In this document: one piece after another, positions 11,439 to 24,531 of the stretch
Layout of the letters: every line of letters starts with the position of its first letter
Position numbering within the stretch: position 1 is the stretch's first letter
Source of the DNA: Tigriopus japonicus
Lineage: Eukaryota > Arthropoda > Copepoda > Harpacticoida > Harpacticidae
Assembly: GCA_010645155.1 (NCBI GenBank)
Contig: CM021317.1
Coordinates: forward strand, 1,203,181 to 1,267,180
DNA: 64,000 nucleotides
Direction of reading: 5' to 3'
Program-made: the position numbers and the translations under genes
Notes under the pieces: generated by a model
Seen by the model: the letters and a program-made list of their open reading frames with translations, nothing else
What the model was told of the DNA's origin: nothing
The model's database searches: none

Positions 11439-12984
11439 AGCCGTGACTGGCCTTCAAGAAGAACTCAAGAGCAAAGCGATATGCGTCTCTTATTGTCAAA
11501 GGCCTGCATCTTCGTGAAAATCTAATTACACGTTAGTGTAGTTTAAAGGTAAAACCAAAGCTGACAAACATCTAGAGTAAGGGTATTTCTTTAATTGCAG
11601 GAAATAATCTTTATTACGCATTCGATAAATTGACATTCAATCATAGGTGTGAAATGTGAGGAGTGGATTTTATCTTCATGAAGAGGGGAAAGACATGTCC
11701 AGAATAAGTCAGTTTCCTTGTTTCAAAACAAAGATATGCGAAGTCATGTTTTGACGAGATTAATTTAATTGGGTCCATGGGATGAAACAGAGCAAAAAGA
11801 TGAACAGTTTTGAACTATGTAAGATTAACGAGTCAGAGTTAGTTGTTATGAATCAATAATCAGCTAATATTCATAAGATTGACAAATTTGTATTGGCATG
11901 AAAATAAAATTGTGTTTGAGTTGCTCCTTTTATAGCTACTTTTCAGTCACAAATTGGCCACTTGTTTCCTTTGTGGTTAAAGGTTTGATTATGTAAATGG
12001 TAAATCTGTATTCTCTAGAAACTGGGGGATTCAGATTTTTTAGATTTCTATTGAAAATGTGGTCATTTTCCGTTATTTTGAAATAATTGACATCATCTCC
12101 CTCAAAAAAAAAAAAAAACAATGTTGCAAAATTATATTACGCCCATAAAGAAATGTGAAGAATTGGGGTAGCAATTCAAAATTGAGTTATCTTAAAAACG
12201 AACTGAAACAAAAAAATAAACTTGCTTCCAATTTACATTTTCTTCTATATTTGTTCCCAGTTCCTTATGAAAGAATAATGGTCCAAAGTTGTTACGTATA
12301 ACATAAAAATACAAGGTCACTTCAACAATAATCTTCAGTCAGGATTATCCAAGGACTGCTCAAGTCAGGACTACTTTCAAAATATACTTTTGGTCCAATT
12401 TGTTTACATACCTTCGTCAATTACTTCTAAAATGTAATTAATTACAATTACTTTGGTCTCAAAAGTAATTAAATACAATTACAATTACTTTGTTTTCAAA
12501 TGTAATTAATCGCAATTACAATTTCTTTGATCTGAAATGTACTTAATTAAATAACAATTACTTGGAAATATAATGGCAAATATGTAATTGTAATTGTAAT
12601 TTTAATTATTTATAATTTAAATTCTTGTAATTTTAATTACAATTACGTCACAAGTCTGTATGTAAAATGAAAATTCAACGGAACTATATTTTTTTGTTGG
12701 CTCACATTTTGATACAATGGTCGATGCGATCATTGTACACTGGGACCCAATTTTAGAAATCCGTCTTAAAGTACAATGGTCCCTTGATTAGCGAAGAATT
12801 TTCATCTCATAAAATTCACATTGATTCAATTGTGTTTTGAAAATATATTTCCCCATCATAAAAAGACTCTTAATTGCTACAAAGTACTCTTTTAGTATAA
12901 AATTTTTAAGAATAAAATTTTCCTGGACAATTTAGAATTTTCTTTTTCCACTGATTGTGTCTTCAAATCCGTTCCAGCATTGAA
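11439..12984. other. Spacer between SLC22 copies A and B
   Basis: No gene is supported. The stretch should contain the promoter of copy A and the 3' UTR of copy B, and includes an A/T-rich simple repeat at 12410-12655. Confidence 0.6.
12410..12655. repeat. Degenerate TAATTACAATTAC simple repeat
   Basis: About 245 bp made of variants of 'gtaattaattacaattac', mixing both orientations of the TAATTGTAATTA core. It is low-complexity DNA 0.3 kb downstream of the copy B stop. Confidence 0.7.
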
Positions 12985-15900
12985 CTAAATCTCCGTCGAC
13001 ACACCATCCGATTTCGTTCTATTCCAAGGCCACTTGAGCACCAAGCCTTCACTTTCTTGGAAAGAATCTGGTAACTTTCCTCCTTTGGTCTCGGGCAAAA
13101 CCGTTATCACAAGTCCGGCAAGGAAGGCCAGGAATCCATAAACCGTGATTGGAATAAACGGGTGATAAACATCTGAAAACAAAACAAGTTCATGACACTC
13201 GCGCAATTATTACAGGAATCAATCGATAATGGTTACCTAACATGGCAACCCATGGCGAGAAGATGGCGCCGATTCTAGCCATGCAAGAGCAACACCCAAC
13301 ACCAGTAGATCGGGCAATAGTAGGATACATTTCGGCAGTGATTGTGTAGATGGCGCCAAAGGCCATTGTAATACTGGCTTTCCCAATGAATGCAACGGTA
13401 AGAACGAGCCATTCCATATCCATTGGTACCGCTTAAATCAAATCCAACTAGAGTTTTAAATTAAGAATTAAAGAGCAACAATCCACTTTGGAACTCTTAC
13501 CAGAAATGGCTAGAAGAACAATGCCACAAATCGAGAATGAAAATGACAAAGTTTTGATCCTGCCAATTGTGTTTAGCAAATACATGGCTCCACAATACCC
13601 GGGAATTTCCACGAGTCCACTTATGATATGTTTAATGAATATATCACCTCCTGCAATTAAGATTTTGAAGATTGAAGTTTCAAAAGGAGAAACTACGAAT
13701 TTTAAAACCAAAACTACAATTCAATCTAGCTTCACAGTTCTGGGAAAAATTTTGAGGGTAGCCTTATTTCATGGCTTTGTCCTCTTATTATTCATTTTTC
13801 AGCCATGGATAACCGTAGATGTAAGATAAATGGAAAAAAAGATCACTTATTTTTGGTTTCGATATTGTTATATCTACAATAAATTGGAAATGGTCAAAGA
13901 CCAATTCAATGGAAGCTTACAAATCCGTCAATAGATGACATGAACAGTACTACTTGCTAAGTTCTTCCCTTTACTTGGCCTGACTTTTAGTGCCATCTAT
14001 TGGCAATTTTGTAAGCTTTGATTAAAATCCTTTATTGCGGCATTATCACCAACACCGGCATTTTCAGCTTTGGATTTGGTGCCAGCACCTTTTAGATTTT
14101 GTGAGTTAAGTGGTTTTCAAAAGTTATTTGCATTTGTTGTTATAGGAGTTGGAGTTGTTGGAGATACAGTTGTTTCCTTGGAAAAATTAAAAAAAGTGAG
14201 GTTGTCAATGAAGACCCGTTTCAACCGAAACTTTCGGTTTTGACTCGGGAACTTTCCAGTCTATTATTACAAAAAGTGGTAAAGAAACCCAAATATGTAT
14301 TTCCTGTTATACGTAAATACGATGGAATTCTTGCAATACATTGAGGTACTTACCAAGACTCCCCGAATTCAGGGACAGCCCAAAATAGACCATGGCTACA
14401 ACCATCCAACAATATCCAAGCACCATGGTCTTTTTACGAAGCTCTGGAAATTGCAACATCCTCCATAGCACCCAATCAAGTTTCCCTGAATTCGAACTAT
14501 TTGGGTCGGGTAACTTCCACCTTCGAAGAGGGGGTCACAATAACTGATGAACCAATATGGACAAAGAATTGAAGAAGCTCACCCGTTTGACACTCGATGA
14601 GATTTACCATTCACATTGGCCATCTGAATAGTCACTTTCTCAGCTTCTTGTTGGCGCCCCGTGGCATGCAACCATTTGGGACTTTCAGGAATCAACCAAT
14701 AAACGACAGTGGCCAGAATTGCTGGGGCAGTCGTTACCCCATGAAGAACCCGCCAATTGGGTAAGTAATAAGCTAAAGGGGCCATGGTCAGCCATGCAAA
14801 TACCCACCAAAGAAAAATACTTTGGCTGAACACAGAATTCCATCGTCCTCCAATGACTTCCATCAAATAAGTGAAATAGCTAGCAAAGGAGCCTAGAAGA
14901 TTAGAACTGTTAGTTTTGAAGGGTCATTACGATTTTTTTCAGGGATATTTACCAATCTTAGTCAAGGCAATTAGGAACCTGGCAACTAGATATTGCTCAT
15001 ATGTTTGGACAAGTGCTCCCATTATCCCAAAGATGCCCATGAGACAAGTCAATGGGACAAATATCCTCTTCCGACCAAATGTATCCGAAAGAATCCCAAA
15101 GACAACAATGCCAATCATTTGGCCGAAAAAGTACGCAGTTTGTGCCAATCCCACCTTATAAGCGTCCGAGCACACCAAACTCCACTCACTTGTTATGGTC
15201 AAAGTGAATTGGGAAGTGTCAAAAGTGAAAGATTCACATGGCATCTTTGGAATGTTTGATTGTAGTGCCTCAAGCTCAATAGGATAGGTGACATTATAGA
15301 TGAGGCAACTTGAAATCAAAGGATTATAGGGCATGATATAAATATATTTTTAACTAACTTTCAACTACTGTAGGCATACTTTTTACACGCTTGAGGCTTC
15401 TTCGAAACTGGTTTCATCAACTGTTCAAAGAGTTTATTTTCTTAAAAATAGTTAAAAACAAAAGTGTCTCATGTCATAAGAAAGGGGGAGCGGTAAATAG
15501 GTCACAAGTAATTTGGTCACAGAAAAAGGTAATGAGTCAAAAGGTCACATGGTAATTCTGTCTCAATAAAAAAGAGTTCACAATGTAAAACTGTCACAAT
15601 GAAAAGGGTCACAATGTAATACGGTCAAAATAAAAAGGTCATAAGGTAAAATGGTCAAAATAAAAAGGTCACATGGTAAAATGGTCTCTGTAAAAAGTTC
15701 ACAAGGTAAAGCAGGTCACAAGCCCACACTACTCAGGAATTAGCAAAGAGAGTGACCACCCTAGGAACCCTGATCTGTTCCATGGTTAAAGACTATCTCA
15801 TGGAATCTCAAGATTATCTGGGTGAGACGAAATCTCGCCAAGGCAAAAAGGTAACATTAGTTAAGTCATCAGGATGCCATTCCAAACCCATTTTTGGGAG

Positions 15901-18755
15901 CAATGGTCCCAACACGACCCAAATCCACCAGACTGTGGAGGGGATGTTTCACTTCCCCTCTAGAGTCAAATTAGTACCCTACTGTCAAGATTCGTCCATG
16001 GGCCTCCGAGATATTCTACTTGAAACACCATGCGGTCTATGGAAAAGCAACCACGTTACTATGACCTTTTAATCCGGCTATTTTGCCTTGTGACCATATT
16101 ACAATGACCATTTCACATGATGGTCTATATACTGTGGCCTTTTTCCTTCATGATCTTTTCACTGTGGTCTTTTTTTCTTTGTTACCTTATCATATTGACT
16201 TGTGACCATTTTGACTGTGACTCTCAATCTAAGAAAGGTCTGCGAGGTGGTTTCTTACAAAACTTCAACAACTTTTCTTTTCTTGCTCTAAGGTGAGGAT
16301 GGTCTCGTGGCAGCCAAGGGACAATAAAGCAAATAGGACAAACACCAGTAAAAGATTAGACTCTGAAGTGCCAACTTTGTCTCATCCCTTAAACCAACAG
16401 AACCCACAATATTCAAGTTGGCTGTTGCATAAACAGCAGCAACCACAACCCTAAAACCATCATTTGATTTGCCATATCTCTTTGGCAAGAGCGAGGAATA
16501 TTAGGCAAGTAGTTCTCGAGTATCAGTTCATTATTAATGCACTCAAAGTATCTCAATATCTGGACTCCCCTACTTGAGATACAGCTACGAATTAAGAAAA
16601 TGTTCAAATTCTTGAAGATCTTGGAAATACATTTGCTTTTCCAAAATCCAAATGGTATCAAATGGTAAATAAACCATTCATACATCAAATCTGACAAGAC
16701 TTATGCAAAGTGTGTACAAAATACAACTTGAAAACAAGTTTTAAGGAAAAATCTTTTTGATCGCTAGATGGCGCCAGTAAAATCTTCAGTTCCGAAACAG
16801 TTTTCAGTTGAAAACAAAAATTGATTACTCTATTTGCTTTGGTATTACCTGGATTCAAATTGCCCACTTTGCTCTCTCCAATCTAAAATGAAAGAACATT
16901 TTTGCCTTAGTTTTCACTAATGTAATTTTGAATTATAATTTAACAACAAAAACAAGATGATTGATAAGACCTCGAGTAAACCTCATCAGGGATCGTCTGT
17001 TCATTTGTTGTCAAGTTGTGACAAATTGCGCAAAAAATGTTTAACCTTTCAGTTACGGTGACATGAAGGATTGGTCTCTTGATCACATTTTGATCAAAAG
17101 TACTGTTTGAAATGTGACTTTTATATACGAATCGTTAAATTTAGGATTCTGATGTTTCTAGATACTCAAAAATGATGTATGCTCTCGCTCTAGCAATGTT
17201 AGGACTGTGGCTTCCCAGATTAATCCACAAAAATGGATTAATTTTGAAATAATTGATAAACCAATGAAAACCGCAGTTTTTGGTTTAATGAATAGAGATC
17301 ATTAGAAATGTCTACAAACTTTGTTGATGTGACAATGAATTGACGAAATTTTATGATGAAAACATAAATGACGCGTAAATATAACTTTCTTCTTTCTTAA
17401 GACTTAAGTTTTGTGAAAAGCTCCACGATTCTGCATAAATCTTGACTTCAGAAATCATCTTTGTCCATTGTTTAAAAGTTTTTGAAAGCATAGTCTATTC
17501 TTCATTACCTGGGACGAAGATTTACCATTGCGCCTAACGAGTCATTCTTAACCGTCAAGATAGAGATAGTACTCAAGATGTCGAAAATTAAAAATTATGT
17601 TCTTGTTCAATTTATTGCACCTTTCATGGACTTTTTTGGATATGTTTTCCCTGCTCTAAATGTGAAGAGGAAAAGGCTATGGATGGCTTAATGGCTTGAT
17701 TTTAAAACTATTGCAATATTACTAAACATTCATTAATTTGACTTGATATTTGTGGGCTCTAAAAAAATTCTGATGTGGCCTAGAGGGCTAACAGAGAAAT
17801 GACACTCCGAAAATATTCTTGAGTCACCAAGCCTGCACTGTGTGTGCGATGGGATTTGACGTTGAACACGCAAAGTTATGTGATTCACAACCCGAACTTG
17901 CATTTTTAGGGAGTCAGTGGCAAAATTGCTCATTCAACTGCTTTGGTCAAACAAGAGCAATGTATGATGAATAGAGGGTGGAAAAAAGTTTTTTCCTGCA
18001 GAGCAGAAATTCTAGACGGCTGATGCAACTAGCTCTCCTTTAGTGTTAGTGTTCAGCTGACCCCAGCTCACCTGTATCGTAAAACGTCTAGATTTTCTGC
18101 TCTGCAGGAAAAAAACTTTTTTATCCACCCTTTAATCATGAGTCAAGTCACTTGACACCCTTGCTGCCGGATCAATGAAGTGTGTTCAAAACAAATCTTC
18201 ACTGACACTACTGGAGTGACATTTTTCTGTTAGCCCTCTAATGTGGCCTAACATGAGCTTTGGCCTTACCTTCCACAGACAATGCGCCTTCTAAGTGAGG
18301 AGGAATAGAGCACCAGAAGTCGCTTTGGACATTCAAAAAGGCGATGATAACTTCTGTCCAGGAATTAAAGACGTACAATGTACCGATGACAATAAACATG
18401 AAGGACTGAAATTTTCCAAACTTGCCAATAGCTGAAAGGCCATTGATTAAAACATTAAATCTCTTGCATTTCAAGGGTAATTGTTGATGGGCACTACTCT
18501 CTAGTCCCAGTAGATCTCTACTTTATCTAAATAATGCATTTAAGGTGCATTTTAGTCACCGACGTACAAGCCATTTGTTTATCTCTGTGAATTTGTCTGG
18601 TTCTTATTCAAAAATATCAATGAATTGAGTACAAAACGATACTTGCTTTGAAAATTAATAAAGCTAAAACGACGAGGGAAACAGTTGTTATCATTACCTT
18701 TTATGATTGGATCTTGAGCAAATACTGGATCCTCCATCTCCTTGTGTACATCCAT
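12985..18755 (-). CDS. SLC22-family organic ion transporter, copy B of a tandem array
   Basis: Nine exons: 18755-18698, 18431-18270, 16882-16849 (34 nt), 15308-14953, 14892-14583, 14520-14354, 13650-13501, 13431-13237 and 13172-12985. Phases all fit, giving 539 residues. The layout equals copy A: IGKFGKFQ start of helix 1, [15 protein letters not shown] loop, PESPKWL, and C-terminal [11 protein letters not shown]. The start [10 protein letters not shown] matches the copy C start MDLHRDQGD in position. An in-frame ATG 42 nt upstream exists but is not supported by the sister copies. The exons are very close to those of copy C (last exon almost identical), so B and C are the younger duplicates. 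Introns 2 and 3 carry miniature elements. Confidence 0.9.
13913..14018. repeat. Short inverted-repeat element
   Basis: About 30-bp imperfect inverted ends (AAGCTTACAAAtccgtCAATAGATG against its reverse complement) enclose about 45 bp. It lies in intron 6 of SLC22 copy B. No target duplication was identified. Confidence 0.5.
15490..16225. mobile_element. Foldback element with inverted arrays of short GGTCAC repeats
   Basis: The left arm (about 15500-15725) is a degenerate about 20-bp tandem repeat of the type 'aaaaggtcacaaggtaaaat'. The right arm (about 16060-16225) carries the same words in inverse orientation ('gtgaccatt...', 'ccttgtgaccat'). About 340 bp of non-repeat DNA lies between them, with an open frame 15752-16072 that I do not recognise. 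It sits in intron 3 of SLC22 copy B. Confidence 0.55.
17781..18240. mobile_element. hAT-type miniature element with 8-bp target duplication (outer)
   Basis: Terminal inverted repeats begin TAGAGGGCTAACAG and extend imperfectly about 28 bp. The element is flanked by the direct duplication ATGTGGCC at 17773-17780 and 18241-18248. A second miniature element (17972-18134) is inserted inside it. It lies in intron 2 of SLC22 copy B, ending 22 bp from the exon 2 donor. Confidence 0.75.
17972..18134. mobile_element. Nested miniature inverted-repeat element (inner)
   Basis: About 45-bp inverted ends beginning TARAGGGTGGA and containing CTGCAGAGCAG. Flanks ATGATGAA (17964-17971) and ATCATGAG (18135-18142) agree at 6 of 8 positions, compatible with an aged 8-bp duplication. 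It sits inside the element 17781-18240. Confidence 0.65.
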
Positions 18756-18974
18756 TTTTGATCCAATTTCAAATTTTCTAGTGTATACGATTGACAATCC
18801 CGAAATATGCTTTGAAGAATCAAGAGTAAAGTAGCTAATGCTAAATGTTGCTTCGGGAAGTCACACAACATGTGCTGGACCAAGAACAAATACAAATTCT
18901 TAATTATTAGAGGCGCGGAAATTTCCTCTCATCTGTTTCAAAAGTTTCTTGCAATAGTCTATACAAGGATTTCG

Positions 18975-19392
18975 AAAAATAGCATAATGATTTCACGTAA
19001 GAACTATTCAATTACGTTCTTCTGCAAACGAGACCTTGCATATGTTGACAAGAATACGTATTTCAATTTTCAGCTTAATAGAACGTCGGAGACAATAGTT
19101 ATGCTCACTCAAAGTTCAATGCAAATTCTACCGAGAATGAATGAACTAGCCCTTTTGTGGTAATCGTTTTACCACAAAAGGGCAAGTTCATTCATTTTAT
19201 GCCCGCTTCAGTACATAAGTTTGAGAAGGCATAACTTTTCACTCCGGCATTCGATTGGGCTGAAATTTGAAATACGTGTTCTTCTCAATGCAAGCCAGGT
19301 CTAATTTGCAGAAGAACGCAAATGGTTCGTTTCTGCTGGAAATCATAATTCTCATTGCTAGCCTCTCACTCCATGATTTCCGAGCTTCTTGG
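18975..19392. repeat. Second copy of the palindromic 8-bp-TSD element
   Basis: Nearly perfect inversion about position 19165 (TGAACTAGCCCTTTTGTGG and its reverse complement). The right end matches 8581-9022 to its terminus; the outermost part of the left arm is missing. Confidence 0.65.
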
Positions 19393-19394
19393 TT

Positions 19395-19740
19395 CATCTA
19401 AAAAGTAGAATGGTCGGAGATGCTCTGACAAAATATTATTTAGATTTGGGGCTTTGTTTAGAACAGAAAACGTTTTTAGACTCTTTAAGAGCTTGTTGTC
19501 TGACAAAGCATGCTTATGTCGCGGGATGCAAGTAATGCCTCTCACTAAGTGTGAATTCAATTCCTGGGTTTGGGCACAGATCATGAAGACATTTGAACAC
19601 GTATAAGATGAGGTATCGCTCGTACCTACGTTGTACACTATACATTTCGAGCATTTGGAGCCTTGTCCAATAATTTAGATTAATATGGAATTTTGAAATT
19701 GAATTGAAGTTGCACATCAATTCTTAGACTCAAGGTTTGG
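19395..19740 (-). pseudogene. Decayed LINE reverse-transcriptase C-terminal remnant
   Basis: Minus-strand frames carry 'YWTRLQMLEMYSVQRRYERY' followed by 'LILYVFKCLHDLCPNPGIEF', then shift frame. They align with the remnant at 23869-24320. Such segments follow the reverse transcriptase in Jockey/CR1-like non-LTR elements. No start, no full domain, at least one frameshift. Confidence 0.6.
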
Positions 19741-20659
19741 AAATAGAGCTTTTGTTAGGTTAAGACTCTGAAAGCGCATTTACTTTCCTGACAATCAAAG
19801 TGGTATCATATGCAAGCTTAACTATCCATGCACCATAATCCAGCAAAGTTTATGCAAAGTGTTCAGAAAATCCTGCCTAAATTGTTGTTTTTAAAATCCT
19901 ACTTTTCAAGAAACGAGTTGTTCTATTGGTAGTTGGAAGTAGAAAACCTTTATTTCAAAGTTGATTGAATTTGAATAGCATTCTTGACATGTTGTTGTAA
20001 GTTAAATGTTCTCTTCAACATGTCATTAAAGTTTTTGAAAAGAAATTTCGAAAAAGCTCCCATATAAGATATATATTTATAACGATTCAAGATACTCAGC
20101 ACATTGTTTCAACATTTGGCATTGGGCATATATTTCTTGAACAATTTTCATGGCGACACTATTCATGACGTTTAAGTGATATGACCTTTCTGAGCACATT
20201 TTTTTGTCAAGGTCCCATTATACGGGTGTGCTATTGTACTGCTAGCCAAATCAATGTTGAATGTCAACAAAGGTCAAACCAAAAACAACGAGAGGTGAAG
20301 TAACAATTGAAAAATTTTGATTATGTGACAAATATGTACTGTTTCCAATTATAATAGATTAATTATATCCTTCAAGAAATAAGCGTTTGCTTGTGGTGAG
20401 GGTATCATGTATGGGCCCATGCACTTTGTCGAATCTCACAACGCAGGATCTCATTTGACATATATCTTAACAGAAAAAATCAAAAATCAGACCGAAAGTG
20501 TGCTCGCTCGGAGTACTTGATTGTAATTTCAACTTACCTAAATTCATGTAATGAAATTGAGACTGTTCAATTCAAAATTTCTGTTTTGTTCACATTTTCC
20601 TCATCATCGTACGTTGTAGGCACAAACGATCTTGCTTAGGTTTTATTTTGATTGGTTTT

Positions 20660-21045
20660 GGATGATTTCACAGATCGCCCTAATGACTCAGATGCTATGA
20701 AAAAGGTTGGTTGGAAATTTGGACACTTTTGGTTTAGATTTTTGCACAATTGATTTGTTCAATCTTGCATGAAAAAATCTAAACCAAACCCAACGGCAAC
20801 GGTAAGTAAATCGAAGTGAAAGTGGGGTTAAAACAAATTTGAATTGTCAAACTTCAAACTTTAAAGACTCCTGCAACTAAATGCAGTACTGTTTTTCACA
20901 TTTTTCATTGTTATTTCGTTGTTATCAAAAACGATGACATGTGTTTGTTCTTGCAGAACCTAGAGTCAATATACCCAAACTTGCAATCCAACCTATTTCA
21001 TAGCATCTAAGTCATGAGGGCGGTTTGTAATTGTGAAAATTTTTG
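20660..21045. repeat. Foldback element with about 60-bp imperfect inverted ends
   Basis: The left end 'cgccctaatgactcagatgc' and the right end 'gcatctaagtcatgagggcg' are inverted copies that continue through 'atgaaaaaggttgg'. An inner hairpin (20729-20788) pairs 'ggtttagatttttgca' with 'tgcatgaaaaaatctaaacc'. No target duplication is clear. Confidence 0.5.
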
Positions 21046-23868
21046 ATTGCCCAAATTGTCACGAGACAAGCTCTTTTCCTTGCTTTACAGTATTTGACCG
21101 ATATTTTTTTTTTGTGAAATCACTCGTTCCGCCCGTGCAAATTCATTTGTAACGGTGTCTTCCAGAGGTCCTTGTTGAAGCCAGTTGAACAGTGAGAACG
21201 CATGTCTTAATAGTTTTGGAAAGCAAAGCTGTAGAATTTACGTAAGCTCTTCGAAAGGAAAAGTTCTGATTGTTGAGGGCTAAGCTTATTTTTGGAAATA
21301 TAATGTTTCAGATTACTCATGTTCGGAGGTGCGTTCTGCCTCCGAAAAAAAGCAACCTTGGAGCATGCCCTTATAAACTATCGCCCTGGTTGCGCTTAAA
21401 GCACTCTATACTCGGGTCCTTGTAAATGCTAAACTTCAACAGGGGCCCTCGTCCAGGGCAATGTCGGCTAAAACAACATTAATTTATATCACAATCACGT
21501 CTTTGTTATCCGAAATAACATAAAAAATTCCCGCAGATTAAAAAGATCCTTGCTGGTCGCGTATTCCAATCCGTTCCAGCATCGAACTAAATTTCCGTCG
21601 ACACACCATCCGATTTCGTTCTATTCCAAGGCCACTTGAGCACCAAGCCTTCACTTTCTTGGAAAGAATCTGGTAACTTTTCCCCTTTGGTCTCGGGCAA
21701 AACCGTTATCACAAGTCCGGCAAGGAAGGCCAGGAATCCATAAACCGTGATTGGAATAAACGGGTGATAAACATCTGAAAACAAAACCAAAAACCGTTCA
21801 TTGACATTGCCTAAGATTTAGAGGGAAGCCCTCGACTTTGTTACCTAACATGGCAATCCATGGGGAGCAAATCCCCCCTATTCTTCCCATACATGAGCAA
21901 CACCCAACGCCGGTAGATCGAGCAATAGTAGGATAAACTTCGGCAGTGAATGTATAAATGGCACCAAAGGCCATTGTAATGCAAGCCTTTCCAATAAATG
22001 CCACGGTAAGAATGAGCCATTCTATATCTTCCGGGACCACTTAAATTCGGAAAAACAAAATTCAGATTCAATGATTGGAGAGTGGGAAGGCCTCTTTGTA
22101 ACTTTTACCAGAAATGGCCTAAAGGACAATTCCACAAAAACAGAACGAAATCGACAAGGTCTTGATCCTGCCAATTCTGTTTAGGAAATACATAGCTGCT
22201 AAGTAGCCGGGGATTTCTACGAGTCCACTTATTATATGGTTTACAAATATGTCGCCACCTGAGATCAGTTTCATTTGATTGTTTTAAACCCCAGAGAGAA
22301 AGAAAGTTTGTTAATTTTCGCCGTTCAAATTTGATCTTTACCTTGTTGAAATACAATAATATACTTACCAAGACTACCCGAGTTCAGGGACAACCCAAAA
22401 TAAATCATGGCCACAACCATCCAACAATATCCAAGCACCATGGTCTTTTTACGAAGCTCTGAAAATTGCAACATCCTCCAAAGCACCCAATCACGTTTTC
22501 CCGAACCCACATGATTTGGAGCAGGTAACGTCCACCTTCATGATAGTCACAATCATAATCAACTAATGTCGACAAAGAAATCGAATTCCTTACCCATTTG
22601 ACACTCGATGAGATTTACCATTCACATTGGCAATGCGAGTCGTCACCTTCTCAGCCTCTTGTTGGCGCCCATTGGCATGCAACCATTTGGGACTTTCAGG
22701 AATCAACCAAAAGACAACTATTGCCAAAACTGCTGGGCCAGCCGAAGCACCATGAAGAACCCGCCAATTGGGTAAGTAATAAGCTAAAGGAGCCATGGTC
22801 AGCCATGCAAATACCCACCAAAGAAAGATACTTTGGCTGAACACAGAATTCCATCGTCCTCCAATGACTTCCATTAAATAAGTGAAATAGCTTGCAAAGG
22901 AGCCTAGAAGATCGAAACGGTTAGTTTTGAGGGTAATTGAAGACTTTTTCAGGGATATTTACCAATCTTAGTCATCGCAATCAGGAATCTCACAACCAGA
23001 TATTGCTCATATGTTTGGACAAATGCTCCCATTATCCCACAGATGCCCATGAGACAAGTCAATGGAACAAATATCCTCTTCCGGCCAAACGTATCCGAAA
23101 GAATCCCAAAGATTATGATACCGAACAATTGTCCAAAGAAATACGCAGTTTGTGCCAATCCGACCTTATAGGCTTCTGAGCACACCAGACTCCATTCACT
23201 TGTTACGGTCAATGTGAATTGGGAAGTGTCAAAAGTGAAAGATTCACATGGCATCTTTGGAGTGTTTTCTTGCAATTTGCCAGGTTTAATGGGATAGGAG
23301 ACATTATAGATGGTGCAACTAGTAACCAAGGAGGATATGTGGAAATAGAGATTCTTCAACTTGTTTTAATATTTCTTACCTTGATTCAGACTGCCCACTT
23401 TGTTCCATCCAGTCTAAAATCAAAATAAGTGTAATTTTTTTATCCTTCTTTGAGATCAATATAACATTTTTTTCACCCGCCAAATTGAACAACTCCTGTT
23501 TTAAAGTTGTTCCCAGATGGACCAAAATTATCATTTCAAATAAACTCATTCAACTATTAGAAATAGTTTGTCCAAGTTTAATTGAAAAAAACCATTCTAG
23601 CGAGCGAGTTTCTTTCTTTTTGCTTTTTTTTTTTATTGTAAGACTCTTTTCATTGGATAAGGGAAACTGGCGTAAAAAATGAGAGAAGTTTACCTCGTTC
23701 GGCTCTTGATCAACTCATGTGATATCTCATGATGACCTTAGGAAATGATCGATTTGATTGGTTTTTTTTTGTTTGGGGGGGGGGGCGGATTTCTTAATAC
23801 CGCTACAAGGAATGGGATTCCCTGTTTATATAACAGGTAAGTTATATAAGTTACATAAGTTTATATAA

Positions 23869-24320
23869 TTAATGTGTATATGAAATTTGATCTACCAATG
23901 AGTTACTGTTGGCAGATCGGTACAACCCTTGAATAATGGGTTGGTCAGGAATAGTATTCAAAAATTTATCCAATCCTGCCTTAAATGCTGTTAGAGGATC
24001 AGCTCCTACATGTTCCCGACGAAGGCAAATAGGCAACAAATTGAACAATGAAGGAGCCCGATAAAGAAGAGAGGAGGACTTCATTGTTCGTACTAGCCTT
24101 GATTCCTTAGGATTTGGAGGTGCTCTCAGGGCGCACGTAAAACCTCTACAATCACTACAACTGATCTCAAAGCCTAGGTTAGGACAGAGCCCATGAAGCT
24201 CATGGCTCTTGAAAACATACAGTATCAGATACCTTTCATAACTTCTCTGAGTACTGTACAACCCTAACTTCTGGAGCCTCTCCCAATACGAAAGCTCTCT
24301 CATTCCTGTGATGTTCCTAG
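23869..24320 (-). pseudogene. LINE reverse-transcriptase remnant, 3' half (split by LTR element)
   Basis: A 144-residue minus-strand frame with the segments 'YWERLQKLGLYSTQRSYERY', 'LILYVFK' and 'RTMKSSSLLYRAPSLFNLLP', typical of the region after the reverse transcriptase in non-LTR retrotransposons of animals. It continues the remnant at 28444-28720; the LTR retrotransposon 24321-28443 sits exactly between them. The 3' flank (to about 23790) is shared with 4240-4370. Confidence 0.7.
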
Positions 24321-24469
24321 TGTGGCGCCTCTCAATTATCGTCTCTAGAGTCTCCCAATTAACGCTTTGCTCACGATCTGGTTTACGATATTTATCTCAA
24401 ATTGAAATTTGGCATTCGATCAGAATATACGAAAACGAGAACATTTCAGTATTTATTTCGAGCGCTTCA
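24321..24469 (+). repeat. 5' LTR
   Basis: 149 bp from TGTGGCGCCT to GAGCGCTTCA, identical by eye to 28295-28443; ends are TG...CA. Confidence 0.95.
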
Positions 24470-24470
24470 T

Positions 24471-24480
24471 TGGTGACCCC
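24471..24480 (+). promoter_or_regulatory. Primer-binding site (tRNA-Trp type)
   Basis: TGGTGACCCC begins one base after the 5' LTR and continues A-GACGT. Animal tRNA-Trp ends in ...ACGTCGGGGTCACCA, whose complement begins TGGTGACCCCGACGT. Tryptophan-tRNA priming is a known mark of the CsRn1 group. Confidence 0.7.
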
Positions 24481-24531
24481 AGACGTTTTACAACCAACAG
24501 CTCGTAAAGTTGTGACACTTTTGCACCGGTT

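Larger units (their letters stand above)
18756..21586. other. Spacer between SLC22 copies B and C
   Basis: No intact gene. It holds a copy of the palindromic element (18975-19392), a frameshifted LINE remnant (19395-19740) and a foldback element (20660-21045). The remainder is A/T-rich without recognisable features. Confidence 0.6.
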
